NCBI GenBank assembly: GCA_013360685.1
Contig: JABWBD010000015.1
Location: forward strand, 1 to 40,552
DNA: 40,552 nt
Reading direction: 5' to 3'
Source: Pirellulales bacterium
Lineage (GTDB): Bacteria; Planctomycetota; Planctomycetia; Pirellulales; Thermoguttaceae
Part shown: positions 1 through 10,100 of the stretch, one piece after another
Layout of the letters: every line of letters begins with the position of its first letter
Position numbering within the stretch: position 1 is the first letter of the stretch
Notes under the pieces: generated by a model
Seen by the model: the letters and a program-made list of their open reading frames with translations, nothing else
Databases searched by the model: none
What the model was told of the DNA's origin: nothing
Translations under genes and position numbers: made by a program

Positions 1-800
1 AACACGGCGACCACCGAAGGATGGCGCACCTTCGCCGCGCCCCGCGCTTCGTGGAGCAGAAAGTCCACGTTCCGCACTCCTGCCCCTCTCGCTCGCGGCA
101 CCTTGATGGCCACCCTCCGCTCCAGACGCTCATCGAAGCACCGCAATACGTGCCCGTAACTCCCGGACCCCACCTCCTCCTCGACCACATATCTCCCGAT
201 CCGCGCCGGCTGTGGCTCGCCATCGGCGCGCGTACCAGTCGCATTAGCGCTGCCTGCCGGCGAGTTCGCGTAGCTGATTGTGGATTCAACGGGCGCCCTC
301 TCCAGGTCGGCCTGGATGAGCCGAGCACGCAACTCGTCGCCTTTCCACGCAAAACGCCTCATGAATTCCTCGTGCGGCGGCGGATCTCTCCAGCGGCCTC
401 GGGCGAGGTATTCCTCCACGATCAGTTCCGTGGAGATGTCTTCCAGTGGTCCGAGGACAGGATAGATCGCAACATAATCTTCGATCCCGGGCCGAGGCGG
501 AAGATTGCTGCTTGCCTCTCCAGCCTTTTCTTGATCCGATTCGCCCCCGGCAATCTCTCCTCCGGATACGGGTCCGTCCGAGGGACGCCAACGATACTCC
601 AGGTCCGTCAGAACCAATTCCACCAGCAACCGGCCGAACTCCTCGACGTCTGTCCGTGATCCACCGCCCGGTAGATAATCGTCGATTCGTGGCCGGCTGC
701 CCGATTGCCACGCTGCTTCGAAGCGGTCGCAGATCTCGTCGAGCGATCGCCGCTGGGCATCGGCATCCGGTGACACCGCTTCTTTGGCACCTTCGTTCAC
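1..800 (-). CDS. Serine/threonine protein kinase, N-terminal part (truncated by window edge)
   Basis: Reverse-strand translation from GTG at 800 reads VNEGAKEAVSPDADAQRRSLDEICDRFEAAWQSGSRPRIDDYLPG...ARIGRYVVEEEVGSGSYGHVLRCFDERLERRVAIKVPRAR...LLHEARGAAKVRHPSVVAV. This contains a Gly-rich loop (GSGSYGHV), VAIK lysine and LxHEA..KVRHPxVV. In-frame TGA lies just upstream of the GTG. Not in the ORF track because it runs off the window. Confidence 0.9.
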   Translation of the reverse strand, partial: MNEGAKEAVSPDADAQRRSLDEICDRFEAAWQSGSRPRIDDYLPGGGSRTDVEEFGRLLVELVLTDLEYRWRPSDGPVSGGEIAGGESDQEKAGEASSNLPPRPGIEDYVAIYPVLGPLEDISTELIVEEYLARGRWRDPPPHEEFMRRFAWKGDELRARLIQADLERAPVESTISYANSPAGSANATGTRADGEPQPARIGRYVVEEEVGSGSYGHVLRCFDERLERRVAIKVPRARGAGVRNVDFLLHEARGAAKVRHPSVVAV

Positions 801-1107
801 ACGTACGCCCCCACGTCAACGGATTGGAGAGATGGAGTGTTGAAACACCGTCATCCATCCTTCCACCATTCCAGTATTCCGGCTCACTATTCCCCGTCCC
901 CATCCTTCGCGCGACCAGGACTCATATTGGCGCCAATTGACAACCCTGTCAAGCAAACCATTCTGCCCCGAGAGGGGACGCGGTCCGGCTCCACCCACGC
1001 GGCTAGAGAACCACTCGCCGCGAATTGCAGTCGCACAGAGACATGTTTCGATACTCCTGCGCTGAGACGATGATGCCGGTGAAACCAAAGCGAACCAGAC
1101 GGGCCCG

Positions 1108-2511
1108 TCAGGCCGCGGAACTCTCGCTGCCTGCTTCCGAGAGGCTCGCGAAGAACCGATCGATGGCCGCCAATTTCTGTGCCAGAATCGAATCGCATGC
1201 CGATGGGCTCTTCCGATACCCGAAGTAAGCCGCCCAGGTCTCCGCCCAATCCTCGCGGAAACCGGTCATTGCGTACTCGCTGGGGTAGTCCTCGCTCGAA
1301 GTCGGGTCCGACGACTCGTGCAGATACCAGAACGCCTCCAGAGCCGCCGCCGACTCGGTGGTCCCCTTCCAGAACATCTCGAAATAACTGTCCCAGTTGT
1401 GGGCCAGCTCATGGACGATCACGCTTTCGTACAAGTAGTTCATCCAAGCGATCGATTCGTCCCAATCGAAGATCAAAATCTGGTGCCAGGCGTAGTAGGC
1501 GTCGGCCCGGCTGTCGTACCACCAGAACTCCACGTTCTTGCCGAGTGTTACACCGTCTTCCGGCTCGACGTCTGCCGCCTGCTTGATGATCAACAGAGGC
1601 CGCGAGCACAGCGTGTCTTTAAGCAATCGCGTGTTGCCGGTCTGCTCGTGCAGTTGGCGCAGCCCGCGGTCCAGCACTTCGATTTCACCATCGGTCCAGG
1701 AGACCCGGTCCAGCGTCAGAGGATCCACTCCGTCGACGAACATGAGCTCGGCATCGGCAGCCTGCCAATCGGCGATGATATCGCGGGTCTCCCAGAGGTC
1801 CTTTTGCGTGAGGAAGCGGTCCGCGCCGCTGCCTCCGACAAGCAGGTCGGTCGCGCCGCCGTCCCCGCCGAATAGCCCGTCGTTGCCGTCGTGGCCGTAC
1901 AGCCGATCGCGGCCTTCACCGCCGTAGAGATTGTCGTCGCCCTGGCCGCCGTAGAGCGCATCCGATCCCAACAGACCATAAAGCCAATCGTCACCGGCGC
2001 CGCCGATCAGGCAGTCTGCCCCGTCGTCGCCCCAGATCTGGTCGTCGCCGCCGCCCCCACAAAGAAGATCATCGCCCTGGCCCCCCACGACCACGTCGTC
2101 GCCCTGCCCGCCGTAGAGTTCGTCGTCGCCCAGACCGCCCAGGAGCCAGTCGTTGCCCTTTCCCCCCAAGGCCCGCGACGCGATCACCGTATTGTTGAAA
2201 AATGTGTCGTTCCCGTCCCGGCCGATGAATACGATCTGCTCGATCTTGCCGGCTTGTTCCCGATAGGCGGTCTGACCGTCGATTTCCACGACGATCTCCT
2301 CCCCGACCTCATAAACCCGCGCTTGATCGTCCGCTTCGGTCCCCTCGATCTTCAGAACGCCGTCCTCAAGCCCCACGCTGGCCGAAAGCATCTGCCGCGT
2401 CTCCAGCGACTCGAACCGCAGCCGTCGTTCCGACTTCTTGCTGCTTGGCTTCTTCCGCCGACCCGTGGTCATTGCTTTGTCGAACTTCTGCAGAAACAAA
2501 CTGAATCTCAT
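1108..2511 (-). CDS. Secreted/surface protein: planctomycete LESRQML-type N-terminus, RTX (GGxGxDxL) calcium-binding repeats, C-terminal HExxH metallopeptidase-like domain
   Basis: RRLRFESLETRQMLSA motif; many GG(x)GDDxLxGG nonapeptides; VIVHELAHNWDSYFE then EDWAETWAAYFGY as a possible third ligand region. Start ATG at 2511 preferred over 2538 because GGGAGGG precedes it. Confidence 0.85.
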   Translation of the reverse strand: MRFSLFLQKFDKAMTTGRRKKPSSKKSERRLRFESLETRQMLSASVGLEDGVLKIEGTEADDQARVYEVGEEIVVEIDGQTAYREQAGKIEQIVFIGRDGNDTFFNNTVIASRALGGKGNDWLLGGLGDDELYGGQGDDVVVGGQGDDLLCGGGGDDQIWGDDGADCLIGGAGDDWLYGLLGSDALYGGQGDDNLYGGEGRDRLYGHDGNDGLFGGDGGATDLLVGGSGADRFLTQKDLWETRDIIADWQAADAELMFVDGVDPLTLDRVSWTDGEIEVLDRGLRQLHEQTGNTRLLKDTLCSRPLLIIKQAADVEPEDGVTLGKNVEFWWYDSRADAYYAWHQILIFDWDESIAWMNYLYESVIVHELAHNWDSYFEMFWKGTTESAAALEAFWYLHESSDPTSSEDYPSEYAMTGFREDWAETWAAYFGYRKSPSACDSILAQKLAAIDRFFASLSEAGSESSAA

Positions 2512-3003
2512 GGCTTTTCCCTCCCGGTTGCTCACCACCTCGCGTGCCCCTTCCGGAGGAGCAACGCCGTATGCCGTTTTCCCGACGCGGACCGGCCCGT
2601 TTCCTCGAAGCGAGTCTTCGCGGCCGATCTAATCAGCCAATGGACACAAGCCGTTCCCTGGGGCCACGGAATTTCTCGGGACCGCATTTCTGCGGCCCCC
2701 GACGCAACCAAGAGACTGCGGGCGACGCTCGCGAGAACGCTGCGGGGGGCAGCTCGCGGCTCAGCAACTGCCGCAAGAAAAGTAGCAGGCACGCTCCGCC
2801 GTGCCGTCCGCAGATTTGTCGGCCCCCGTCACACCCAGCCGGCTCCGAGCCGAACACGGTCAGTTAGCGCCTGGAAACCGTTCACGGGGCGGTCGCGGAG
2901 TCGTCCATTTTTCGGCCAGGCTGTCTGGATTAGCGTCGATTAGCGCGAATTAGTGTTCCCCGTCGGCTTTTCGTGCAGATCGGAATCGCATTGACTCCTG
3001 GCG

Positions 3004-3888
3004 TCAACCCCTTGCCATGTCGGCAAGCGGATCGATTACGTCCAGTAATAGACGTTCTCCAGTGGCTTTCAGCATTTCAGCCACGACGTTCATGCCGCTC
3101 AACAAGCCAACATCCGTTGTCTTGCGAGCATCCTCAAGGGCATTGTCGTCGTGGAGCAACTCCCTCAATCCGTCTCCCACTCGACCCGCGAGGTTCTTCC
3201 ATTCTTCCGGGAAGCAATGCTCGAGGGCTTCCAACCATGTCTCCGGCCAGAGTTCTGTCTCCTCTCGCCCCGTCAGTCTCACCAAAGCGATCACCCGGCC
3301 CAAGTCCTTGGCAGATCGCAATAGTCCCTGCATCGGCCCGGATTCGATGCGGTCCGAGCCGATCCTTGGATGAGAAAGCAGGTTCGCAAGGGCCATCATG
3401 GACGGCGAGGCATATTCGAGACCCACACTCGATGTCAGCCTGTTCAGGGAAGTCACACCAAGAAATCGAAAACTCGGCAGACCATACCAACCATCATCCA
3501 TCTCAAGCGGAATCCACCGCTTGGGTTCCGTTTGCTCTCGCCGAGGCAGATTGAGGAATTCAATGAAATAGTCATGAGGACCGGGCGGATAGAGCCGAAT
3601 GGCGCGTAGCTCGTCAGCCGGATCGGGGCTGGGTTTGGGATAGCATTCCGCAGTGCGAGTCCATCCGAGATCAAGCAGCGTTCGTGCCATGTGCCGGCAT
3701 GCGCCCACGTTGCCTGCTGGGTGAACTACCAGGTCGGCGTCTTTCGTATTGATGGCGCGACCCTCCAGCTTGGCCAGGAAGTAATAAGCGGCCGCGAGAC
3801 TTCCTGTCACGAAGAGGTAGGGGTGCAACTCTGACGGCACGTCAGTGGCGATGCGTGTGAAAAGAGCATTCGGGTCAAGTCGGTTCAC
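3004..3888 (-). CDS. Nucleotidyltransferase-fold protein, AbiEii-like (putative type IV toxin)
   Basis: VTGSLAAAYYFLAKLEGRAINTKDADLVV fits the GS-x(n)-KDxDL pattern of NTase-fold proteins. The gene overlaps the upstream wHTH gene by 4 bp. Confidence 0.6.
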   Translation of the reverse strand: MNRLDPNALFTRIATDVPSELHPYLFVTGSLAAAYYFLAKLEGRAINTKDADLVVHPAGNVGACRHMARTLLDLGWTRTAECYPKPSPDPADELRAIRLYPPGPHDYFIEFLNLPRREQTEPKRWIPLEMDDGWYGLPSFRFLGVTSLNRLTSSVGLEYASPSMMALANLLSHPRIGSDRIESGPMQGLLRSAKDLGRVIALVRLTGREETELWPETWLEALEHCFPEEWKNLAGRVGDGLRELLHDDNALEDARKTTDVGLLSGMNVVAEMLKATGERLLLDVIDPLADMARG

Positions 3889-4994
3889 GGCAATCGGGTT
3901 TCGGGGCGAAGATGGGTCAGCAGTCGGCCTGCTTGCACCGTCAGACCGAGTTCATACAAGTCCAGCGCAGTCTCCACGGGATCGGCACAAGGAAGGCTGT
4001 TGCTGTCCTGGCTTCCAAACAGGGGAGCAGGCCGCAGCAACGGGTGAACAACAACCAGCGCTGGTTGGCTGTCGTTCTCGGTTTGCTTGAGAGCAGGATC
4101 AAGCTGTCGCATGAACGTCAGGTCGATGCGGCCCTGCGGAGCGTGCAAGACCAGGTCGAGGCGAGGTGTTCCGTGAAGATCGAAATCCAAGTGCCAGAAA
4201 CGTGCCGCTTCAACGCCGCTGAGAGCGACGCGCGGCGGCTTCAGCCGGTTGAGCCGTTTGAGCAGTCCTTGTGGATCCGGTCTTTCACCCGACACGTCGA
4301 CATAACGTAGAGACCGCCTCATACGCCCGGAGAGGGCGACCAACTCGTTCCACGTCTGCTGCGGAAATCGACTCAGCTCGACCGATCGGTTTGAATGCCG
4401 GATAATGCTCCGCGCCCGTTCAAGCTGTCTTAGGGTCCGTGATGCCGTCGGATAGGTGCATCCGGCTTGCTCCCCCAATCTGCCAATGGGGATTGCGCCC
4501 TCTCTTTTAAGCCATCGACACAGCAAGACCTTTACTAGCTCGAAGTGCTTCTGCCCAACAGCGGGCTTCACGACTGCCTCCGTTGATTCGCCGTGCGATA
4601 CTCCAAGGACGAGGGGTTCCATCGCTTTGGCGATCCGACGAAGATAGCCATCCTCGGGCTCAATCCAGCTACCTTCCGGGTCGATCGCCACAACCGACAA
4701 GCGGTGGGCGATCTCGGGGGTGAACACGCGCGTGACGGCTCGCCACTCTCGACGCAAACGGTCCCGAGAAAGACGTGATTGGATCATCACCAGGCAGGCT
4801 CGCTCGATATCAGGCCGGCCGGCCATGGACAGGGCAAGCCGCACGATTCCCGTGTGGAGACCTCGCACCCCCATCGGTTCTCGCTGAATCCCGACGAGCG
4901 TCTTCGCGTCTCGGCTAACGTAATCGGCTTTGCGTCCCCCTCTGCGTTGGGGGAACTCGTGTAGCCACCAGGGATCGGCGATCATGTCCTCCAT
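3885..4994 (-). CDS. Winged-helix protein, AbiEi-like (putative type IV antitoxin)
   Basis: Central wHTH-like segment LLCRWLKREGAIPIGRLGEQAGCTYPTASRTLRQLERARSI; C-terminal ADPVETALDLYELGLTVQAGRLLTHLRPE resembles the AbiEi C-terminal motif. ATGA overlap with the downstream NTase gene. Start may be 4994 or 4985. Confidence 0.6.
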   Translation of the reverse strand: MEDMIADPWWLHEFPQRRGGRKADYVSRDAKTLVGIQREPMGVRGLHTGIVRLALSMAGRPDIERACLVMIQSRLSRDRLRREWRAVTRVFTPEIAHRLSVVAIDPEGSWIEPEDGYLRRIAKAMEPLVLGVSHGESTEAVVKPAVGQKHFELVKVLLCRWLKREGAIPIGRLGEQAGCTYPTASRTLRQLERARSIIRHSNRSVELSRFPQQTWNELVALSGRMRRSLRYVDVSGERPDPQGLLKRLNRLKPPRVALSGVEAARFWHLDFDLHGTPRLDLVLHAPQGRIDLTFMRQLDPALKQTENDSQPALVVVHPLLRPAPLFGSQDSNSLPCADPVETALDLYELGLTVQAGRLLTHLRPETRLP

Positions 4995-5020
4995 GCATGA
5001 AGTCTACTCGATCAATTGAA

Positions 5021-5056
5021 AATTGCAAGTCGAATTGTAATTGGCAAGTTGAATTG
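5021..5056. promoter_or_regulatory. AT-rich imperfect direct repeat upstream of the AbiE-like operon (candidate operator/promoter)
   Basis: AATTG-CAAGTCGAATTG (5021-5037) and AATTGGCAAGTTGAATTG (5039-5056), 27-62 nt upstream of the start codon, in an otherwise GC-rich region. Confidence 0.4.
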
Positions 5057-5264
5057 AAAGGCCTGACTTCAATTTCCAGGACAAACGGCGGTTACGATCT
5101 TCGATGAGCAGCCGCCCGAGGACCGTTGTCAGGGCTTCCGTAAAGGGGATCGCCGGCCGCTCTCTCCAAGGATGGCTTCCTCGACGCGGCGGCGCTGCCA
5201 TTTGGGAAGTCTGGTGCCGTTGCGCTCAAGTAGTCCCCGGACGAACTCCGGATTCTCGCAGGCG

Positions 5265-5339
5265 CGCAGGGCCAACGGCCCGCGCGGAGCGCAACTGGCG
5301 GCCGCGTTGGCAAATCACGCGCGGGCCGTTGGCCCTGCG
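5265..5339. repeat. Perfect 22-bp inverted repeat, 31-nt spacer
   Basis: CGCAGGGCCAACGGCCCGCGCG (5265-5286) and CGCGCGGGCCGTTGGCCCTGCG (5318-5339). Confidence 0.85.
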
Positions 5340-5389
5340 GTTAAACGACCGCGCGGGCCATTTGATGTTTTGGCTGGTGATTGAAAGGA

Positions 5390-5423
5390 ATCGCCCTGCA
5401 ACGCAACAGCATTGCAGGGCGAT
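5390..5423 (-). terminator. 12-bp perfect stem, 10-nt loop; possible terminator of the YTV gene (weak T-tract)
   Basis: ATCGCCCTGCAA-cgcaacagca-TTGCAGGGCGAT; followed on the minus strand by TCCTTTC. Confidence 0.4.
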
Positions 5424-5563
5424 CGTGGGCTGACAAAAAAGACCGGGGCTAGGATGATTCAACCACTCAACCAACAGGCGCCCCCTCCCCGCGCGGCCGC
5501 CGGTCCTGCCCCGGCGTCCCGGCGGACCTACGCGGGCGGGAATTGTTGTCCGCTGCCGCTCCG

Positions 5564-6613
5564 CTAACAGCCTCGGCGGCACAGGCGGCCGAAGAGCCGG
5601 CGTCCGCATCCGCTGCCACAACTCGACTCGTAGCCGCATCCCGTGGAAACCGGAACGCTGATCGTCTTCGGCACCATCCGGCACACCTGCACCGGCACTT
5701 CCTGTTGTTCCTGGTAAGGAACCATCACGGTATACGTCCTCGTTCGCTGCTCGGTTACCGTGCGGCACTCCGTCACCTGGTGCTTCGCCACGCGCTGCTC
5801 GGGCACGCAGACCGTGTACTGCACCTCGCGGCTCTGCTGTTCAGGCACGTACTCGCAGAGGGTCACCGTCTGCGTGCGGGTCTCCGGCCGGCACAAGCTC
5901 ACCGTATACTCGTACGGTACATCTTCATACGTCGGCTTCATCACCGTCACCTGGATCTCCCGCTGGCGGACTTCCGGCACCCAGACCCGGTACGTCCGCT
6001 GGCAGGTTGCCGGGGCACACGAGCCGCAGGCAGCCGGCGCGCACGTGGCCCGAGCGCACATCCGCCGAGCACAACAACCACTGCAGCAACGGGTCTGAAT
6101 CGGGACTTCGCAGACCCGCTCTTCCCAACGGCCGGCGCATTCCTGCACCGTGCGCGTTTCCTGGGTCGACACCATGCGGCAAACGCGGCGAGTGGCAGTT
6201 CGCGTTTCCGTATAGGGCACCATCACCGTGTACTGCCGCTCCTCTTGCCTCTGCACTGCCTTCTGCACCGTGCAGGTCACGGTCCGAGTTCGGGTCTGCG
6301 GCACCATCACCGTGTACGGTTGCTCAACCGTGCGGGTCTCAGGCACGAGCCGGCAAACCGTATAGGTCTCCTCGCGCGTTTCGGGGCGGCACCGGGTGAC
6401 GGTGATCTTGCGAGTCTCCGTCACGTATTCCGGCACCATGATCGTCTTTTCCACGTATTGGCAGGTCGGCTGGCAGACCTCGCCGCAGGTCGCCGCACAA
6501 CCGCCCACCGCACATCCCGCGCCACAGCCTCCACAACCGCCCGCCTGGGCAGTCGCCCCGGTCAGCAATAGACCGGCCACAGAACCAATCAGCAACAATC
6601 TTCGCAGCACCAT
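5564..6613 (-). CDS. Exported Cys-rich YTV-repeat protein (planctomycete surface protein type)
   Basis: Signal peptide MVLRRLLLIGSVAGLLLTGATAQA; repeated ETR..YTVMVP/YTVCVP/EYTVSLC modules; Cys-rich ends GGCGGCGAGCAVGGCAATCGEVCQPTC and CGYESSCGSGCGRRLFGRLCRRGC; AGGAGGG upstream of ATG. Confidence 0.85.
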   Translation of the reverse strand: MVLRRLLLIGSVAGLLLTGATAQAGGCGGCGAGCAVGGCAATCGEVCQPTCQYVEKTIMVPEYVTETRKITVTRCRPETREETYTVCRLVPETRTVEQPYTVMVPQTRTRTVTCTVQKAVQRQEERQYTVMVPYTETRTATRRVCRMVSTQETRTVQECAGRWEERVCEVPIQTRCCSGCCARRMCARATCAPAACGSCAPATCQRTYRVWVPEVRQREIQVTVMKPTYEDVPYEYTVSLCRPETRTQTVTLCEYVPEQQSREVQYTVCVPEQRVAKHQVTECRTVTEQRTRTYTVMVPYQEQQEVPVQVCRMVPKTISVPVSTGCGYESSCGSGCGRRLFGRLCRRGC

Positions 6614-7145
6614 GGCTCCCTCCTTACAATTGGGGCACTTCGAGAAAAAGAACTCGTGATCGGCGGTACGCCCGCCTGCTTTGTCCGAATGGATCGCTCA
6701 ACTCTTCGCACAGATTGGGTGCAAGTCAAGGGCAGCTCACCATACCCTATGCCCTTGCCAATACCCAATTTGTTCCGCTGCCATGGAACCTGGCGACGGC
6801 ACCAATCCGCATTACGGGGTCACGAAAATCGCCCTGTTTTTATGCGGACTCCAACCGCGCTGAAATCAGCAATGTCGCAGAAAGGGATCGAGAAGTCCCA
6901 AACATTCCAGCACCTGCTGCCGAGGCTGCCAATCGGGAAAAACCCGATTGAGAATGATAACAAATGGCGTGGGAAATGTGCGTTTCTTCGCACACACGGT
7001 AAAACGCCCCGTTCCAAGAACACGGCCAATTCCCCTTATAAGCGGAGTACGGCCCGCTGGACACTTCACCCCGATACCGTCCCCGTCCACGAGCCCTCTT
7101 GGGAAGAAGACTGGTCGGGCGAGTTGTACGGCTAGCTGCCTTGGG

Positions 7146-10100
7146 TCATCCGCCGGTTCTCCGGCAACATGGCCAGCCTGCTTCGCTGTCCGGATCGGCG
7201 TCCGGCCTGAGCCTTTGCGGCACAAGCCCCGCTTCCTTGCTTATCCCAGCCGCGACGGCCCCCATTTCGCCGAACTGCGCCAGGCCGATGCCGACGGCGG
7301 GGCCGCCGGCCGAGACGTCCACGAACCGGTATTCCGGGTCCAGGCCAAAGCGCCGGTAGATCGCACGGTCCATAAAATGCTTGATGTCGGCGGCGGTCAC
7401 TTTGGCCAGATCGAAGTGGACCTGGAAATAATCGCCCTGACCGGCCGCATTCACCCGCACCGCCACCGCGCTGTCGCCAAACGCCCGCTGGAGCATCGCC
7501 TCGACCAGGTCGATCAGCGCCAATCCGCGGTAGAAATTGGAGCCCTCGATCAGGTGGAGCTGCCGGTTCTCCGCTTCGGCCTGGGCCAGGGAAGCATCGT
7601 CGAGGCCTTTGTTGTAGTCAAACGGTCTGGCGCCGAACCTCGCCAGCCACGCTTCCATGAGCCCGGGTCCCGAGAGGTCCTCTTCCCACTCCTGCGGGCG
7701 CAGCATTTCCTCGCGGTCCGGCAACGCGGTGAAATCGATGTCGAAGCTCCGGTCCCCCAGTTGGGAGCGCGCGATGTACTCGATCCACGACGCCTCCGGG
7801 TGAGTCAAGAGGTAGAGGTTCTTTGCTTCCTCGCAGTAGAGATACGCGACCATCGCCCGCAACGGCACGCCGTGCTGGCTCGTCACCTCGCCCTTCTCGT
7901 CGGTCCGCATGAACACGGGCTCCTGCCAACCGTCAAACAACGAGGCAAGCGTCCTGTCGGCCTCTGCCTCCGCCTCGGCCTGGCCGAGCCCCTTGTTCTG
8001 TTTGAGCTGCTCGACGTACCAGTCCCGATGCGCGTCTACCCGGGCGCGAAGGTCGGCGAACGCGATACCGAGGGGAATCTGCCTGAGATAGCCGTAGACC
8101 CGCTTCAGATTCTCGGGATCGAGGACCCCGTCGCCGGCGAGGTCTTCCTCGATCTCCTGGAACAGATCGCGGTCGAGCGGGATTCGCAGCAGGATGGCGG
8201 CAATCTCCGCGGCCTTGCCCGTCATCTTGCGGACCGCTCCGCTGGTCAGCTTTCCGCCCGGCGAAGGCTGCGCCGCATACATGCCGTTGGACCAGGCCGC
8301 AGTCTCCTTGTCGCGCGCGACGGAGAACGGGAACAGCACTCCGCAATGGCGCGTGCTCACGTCAAACGTCGCCAACGTCCGATACCGTTCCCTCGGGTTG
8401 GAGGAAATGAGCATGCTCTCGCCCGCCCGTCCTTTCTGGATCGCGGTGTGGTCGAGCGAGCCGGCCTTGACGCCCGTCCCGTATTCCGCCTGGCAGGCGG
8501 CATCGACGATTGTGTCGTGGCACAACCCCAGGCCGTAGAGGGCATCGATGGCGTTGAGCGCGGCAACCGTCACCGCGGAGGAGCTGCTGAAGCCTCCCCT
8601 GGGAATGTTCCCATGGATGGCAACTCTCAGTCCGCGGAAACGTTTGCGGCCGAGGGCCTCCTGCACCCGCTCCCCCTCAGGGCCGCTTCGGAACGTCCGC
8701 AGCGACGCTATCGCGTTGGCCACCAGGGCCACCGTGCGCCTCATGTTGTCCGCCACCTGGTCGCGCGGATATCCCAGCGAGGTCAATATCTCGCGGGTCA
8801 TCGCGCAGCCAAAACGCTCGAAATCCGACCAGGCGGTCACATCGGAGCCGGGATACATGGCCGGCAGGTCGGCCGCAATCCAGTTCCTCGACTCCTGGAA
8901 TTCGGGGTTCTCCGAATCGACGTAGATGCGGTTGTCGTCGGTCGGCTGCACGAGCACGGCGATCTGCTCGCGCGCCGACTCGCCGGCCGCGCCGGTCGGC
9001 TCCTGGAGCGCCGGGCCGAAGAAGCGGCCCATGTCCGGGTGCATCATCAATCGCCGCAGCCGTCCGCCGGCAATGCCAACGCCCACCGGCCGCTCGGGGT
9101 CGAAGCCCAAGCCGGTTGCCCACGCGGTCATTTCCTTGAGCTGCTCGGCGATGGCGCGGGCCTGGCCGGCCGGGCGCCGGGCGACCACCGCCGCCACGTC
9201 GGGACGCGGCGGAGGCTGAATGTCGATGGCTCTCGCATAGAGAGTGTCAATGAACCCCGGACTGGCCACCAGCGGCGACGATTCCACCTCGCCGTCCCTT
9301 TCGGGCGCAACATCCGCCACGATCTCCCGTGCCGCGGAGAGCAGTGCAGGCCTGGCGTTGGCCTCGAGGAATACAACGTCCAGCCGCGTATTCCCGTCGC
9401 GGTCCGTCTCGGCCTCAAGAACGAAATCGACGCCCGCGATGCCCCGCATCTGCAACGCCTCGGCGATTCGACAAGCGGAGGCCTTGAGTGACGCGACGGC
9501 ATCGTGGATCAAGGCGCCGAGCGACGCGGGGTCCATGCACGCGCGAAGCGGCTTGCCACGGCATTCCAGCCCCTGGAGGACGAGGTTGATGTCCTCGGTG
9601 GCCGCCCCTTTCTCACAAGAGACGATCACCTCATCGGCCGTCGGCGCGACCCGCGCAAAGCCCGTCTCGCCGCGGTATCCGTTGGGCGTCTCGCAGACGT
9701 TTACGCGGAGCACCACGCGCTTGCCGCCGTCGCAGGTGACGTTTCCTCGTTCTTCCTCGGCGATCGCATCGAAGCCCGCCTGCCGAATGGCCTCCAGGTG
9801 CTGCATCACGGCGGAAAACTCCCGGCCGTCGGCGATCTTCCCGTCCGCCAGCGACAGCCGGAACGCTCGAGCAAGCACCCCTTCGGTCCCCTGGTTGGGC
9901 TTGATCACCACTCGGACCGCTTTCCGGCCCTGGACCGCGACGCCTCGCGTCCGGAGCACCCCGCAGAGCCAGGCTTCGATCGACGCTCTCGCGTCTGCCT
10001 CCTCGGCCGGCCGCCGCAGATCAATTCGCTCGTAAAGCGGCTGCTCGACGACGCCGGCGCAACGGGCATGCGCAAGCGACTTGGAGTCCATCGCCGCGGC

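Noticed and set aside
1860-2170. Periodic G/C-rich repeats resembling a CRISPR-like or tandem repeat array
   Set aside because: Explained by coding for RTX GGxGxDxL nonapeptides; no conserved nucleotide repeat/spacer structure. No CRISPR array was seen anywhere in the window.
2921-2952. GATTAGCG short direct repeat (ggattagcgtcgattagcgcgaattag)
   Set aside because: Only two short copies; too little to call a repeat element or binding site.
6948-9491. 847-aa plus-strand ORF
   Set aside because: Antisense to the GHMP/ATP-grasp end of the giant gene; same codon-bias artefact.
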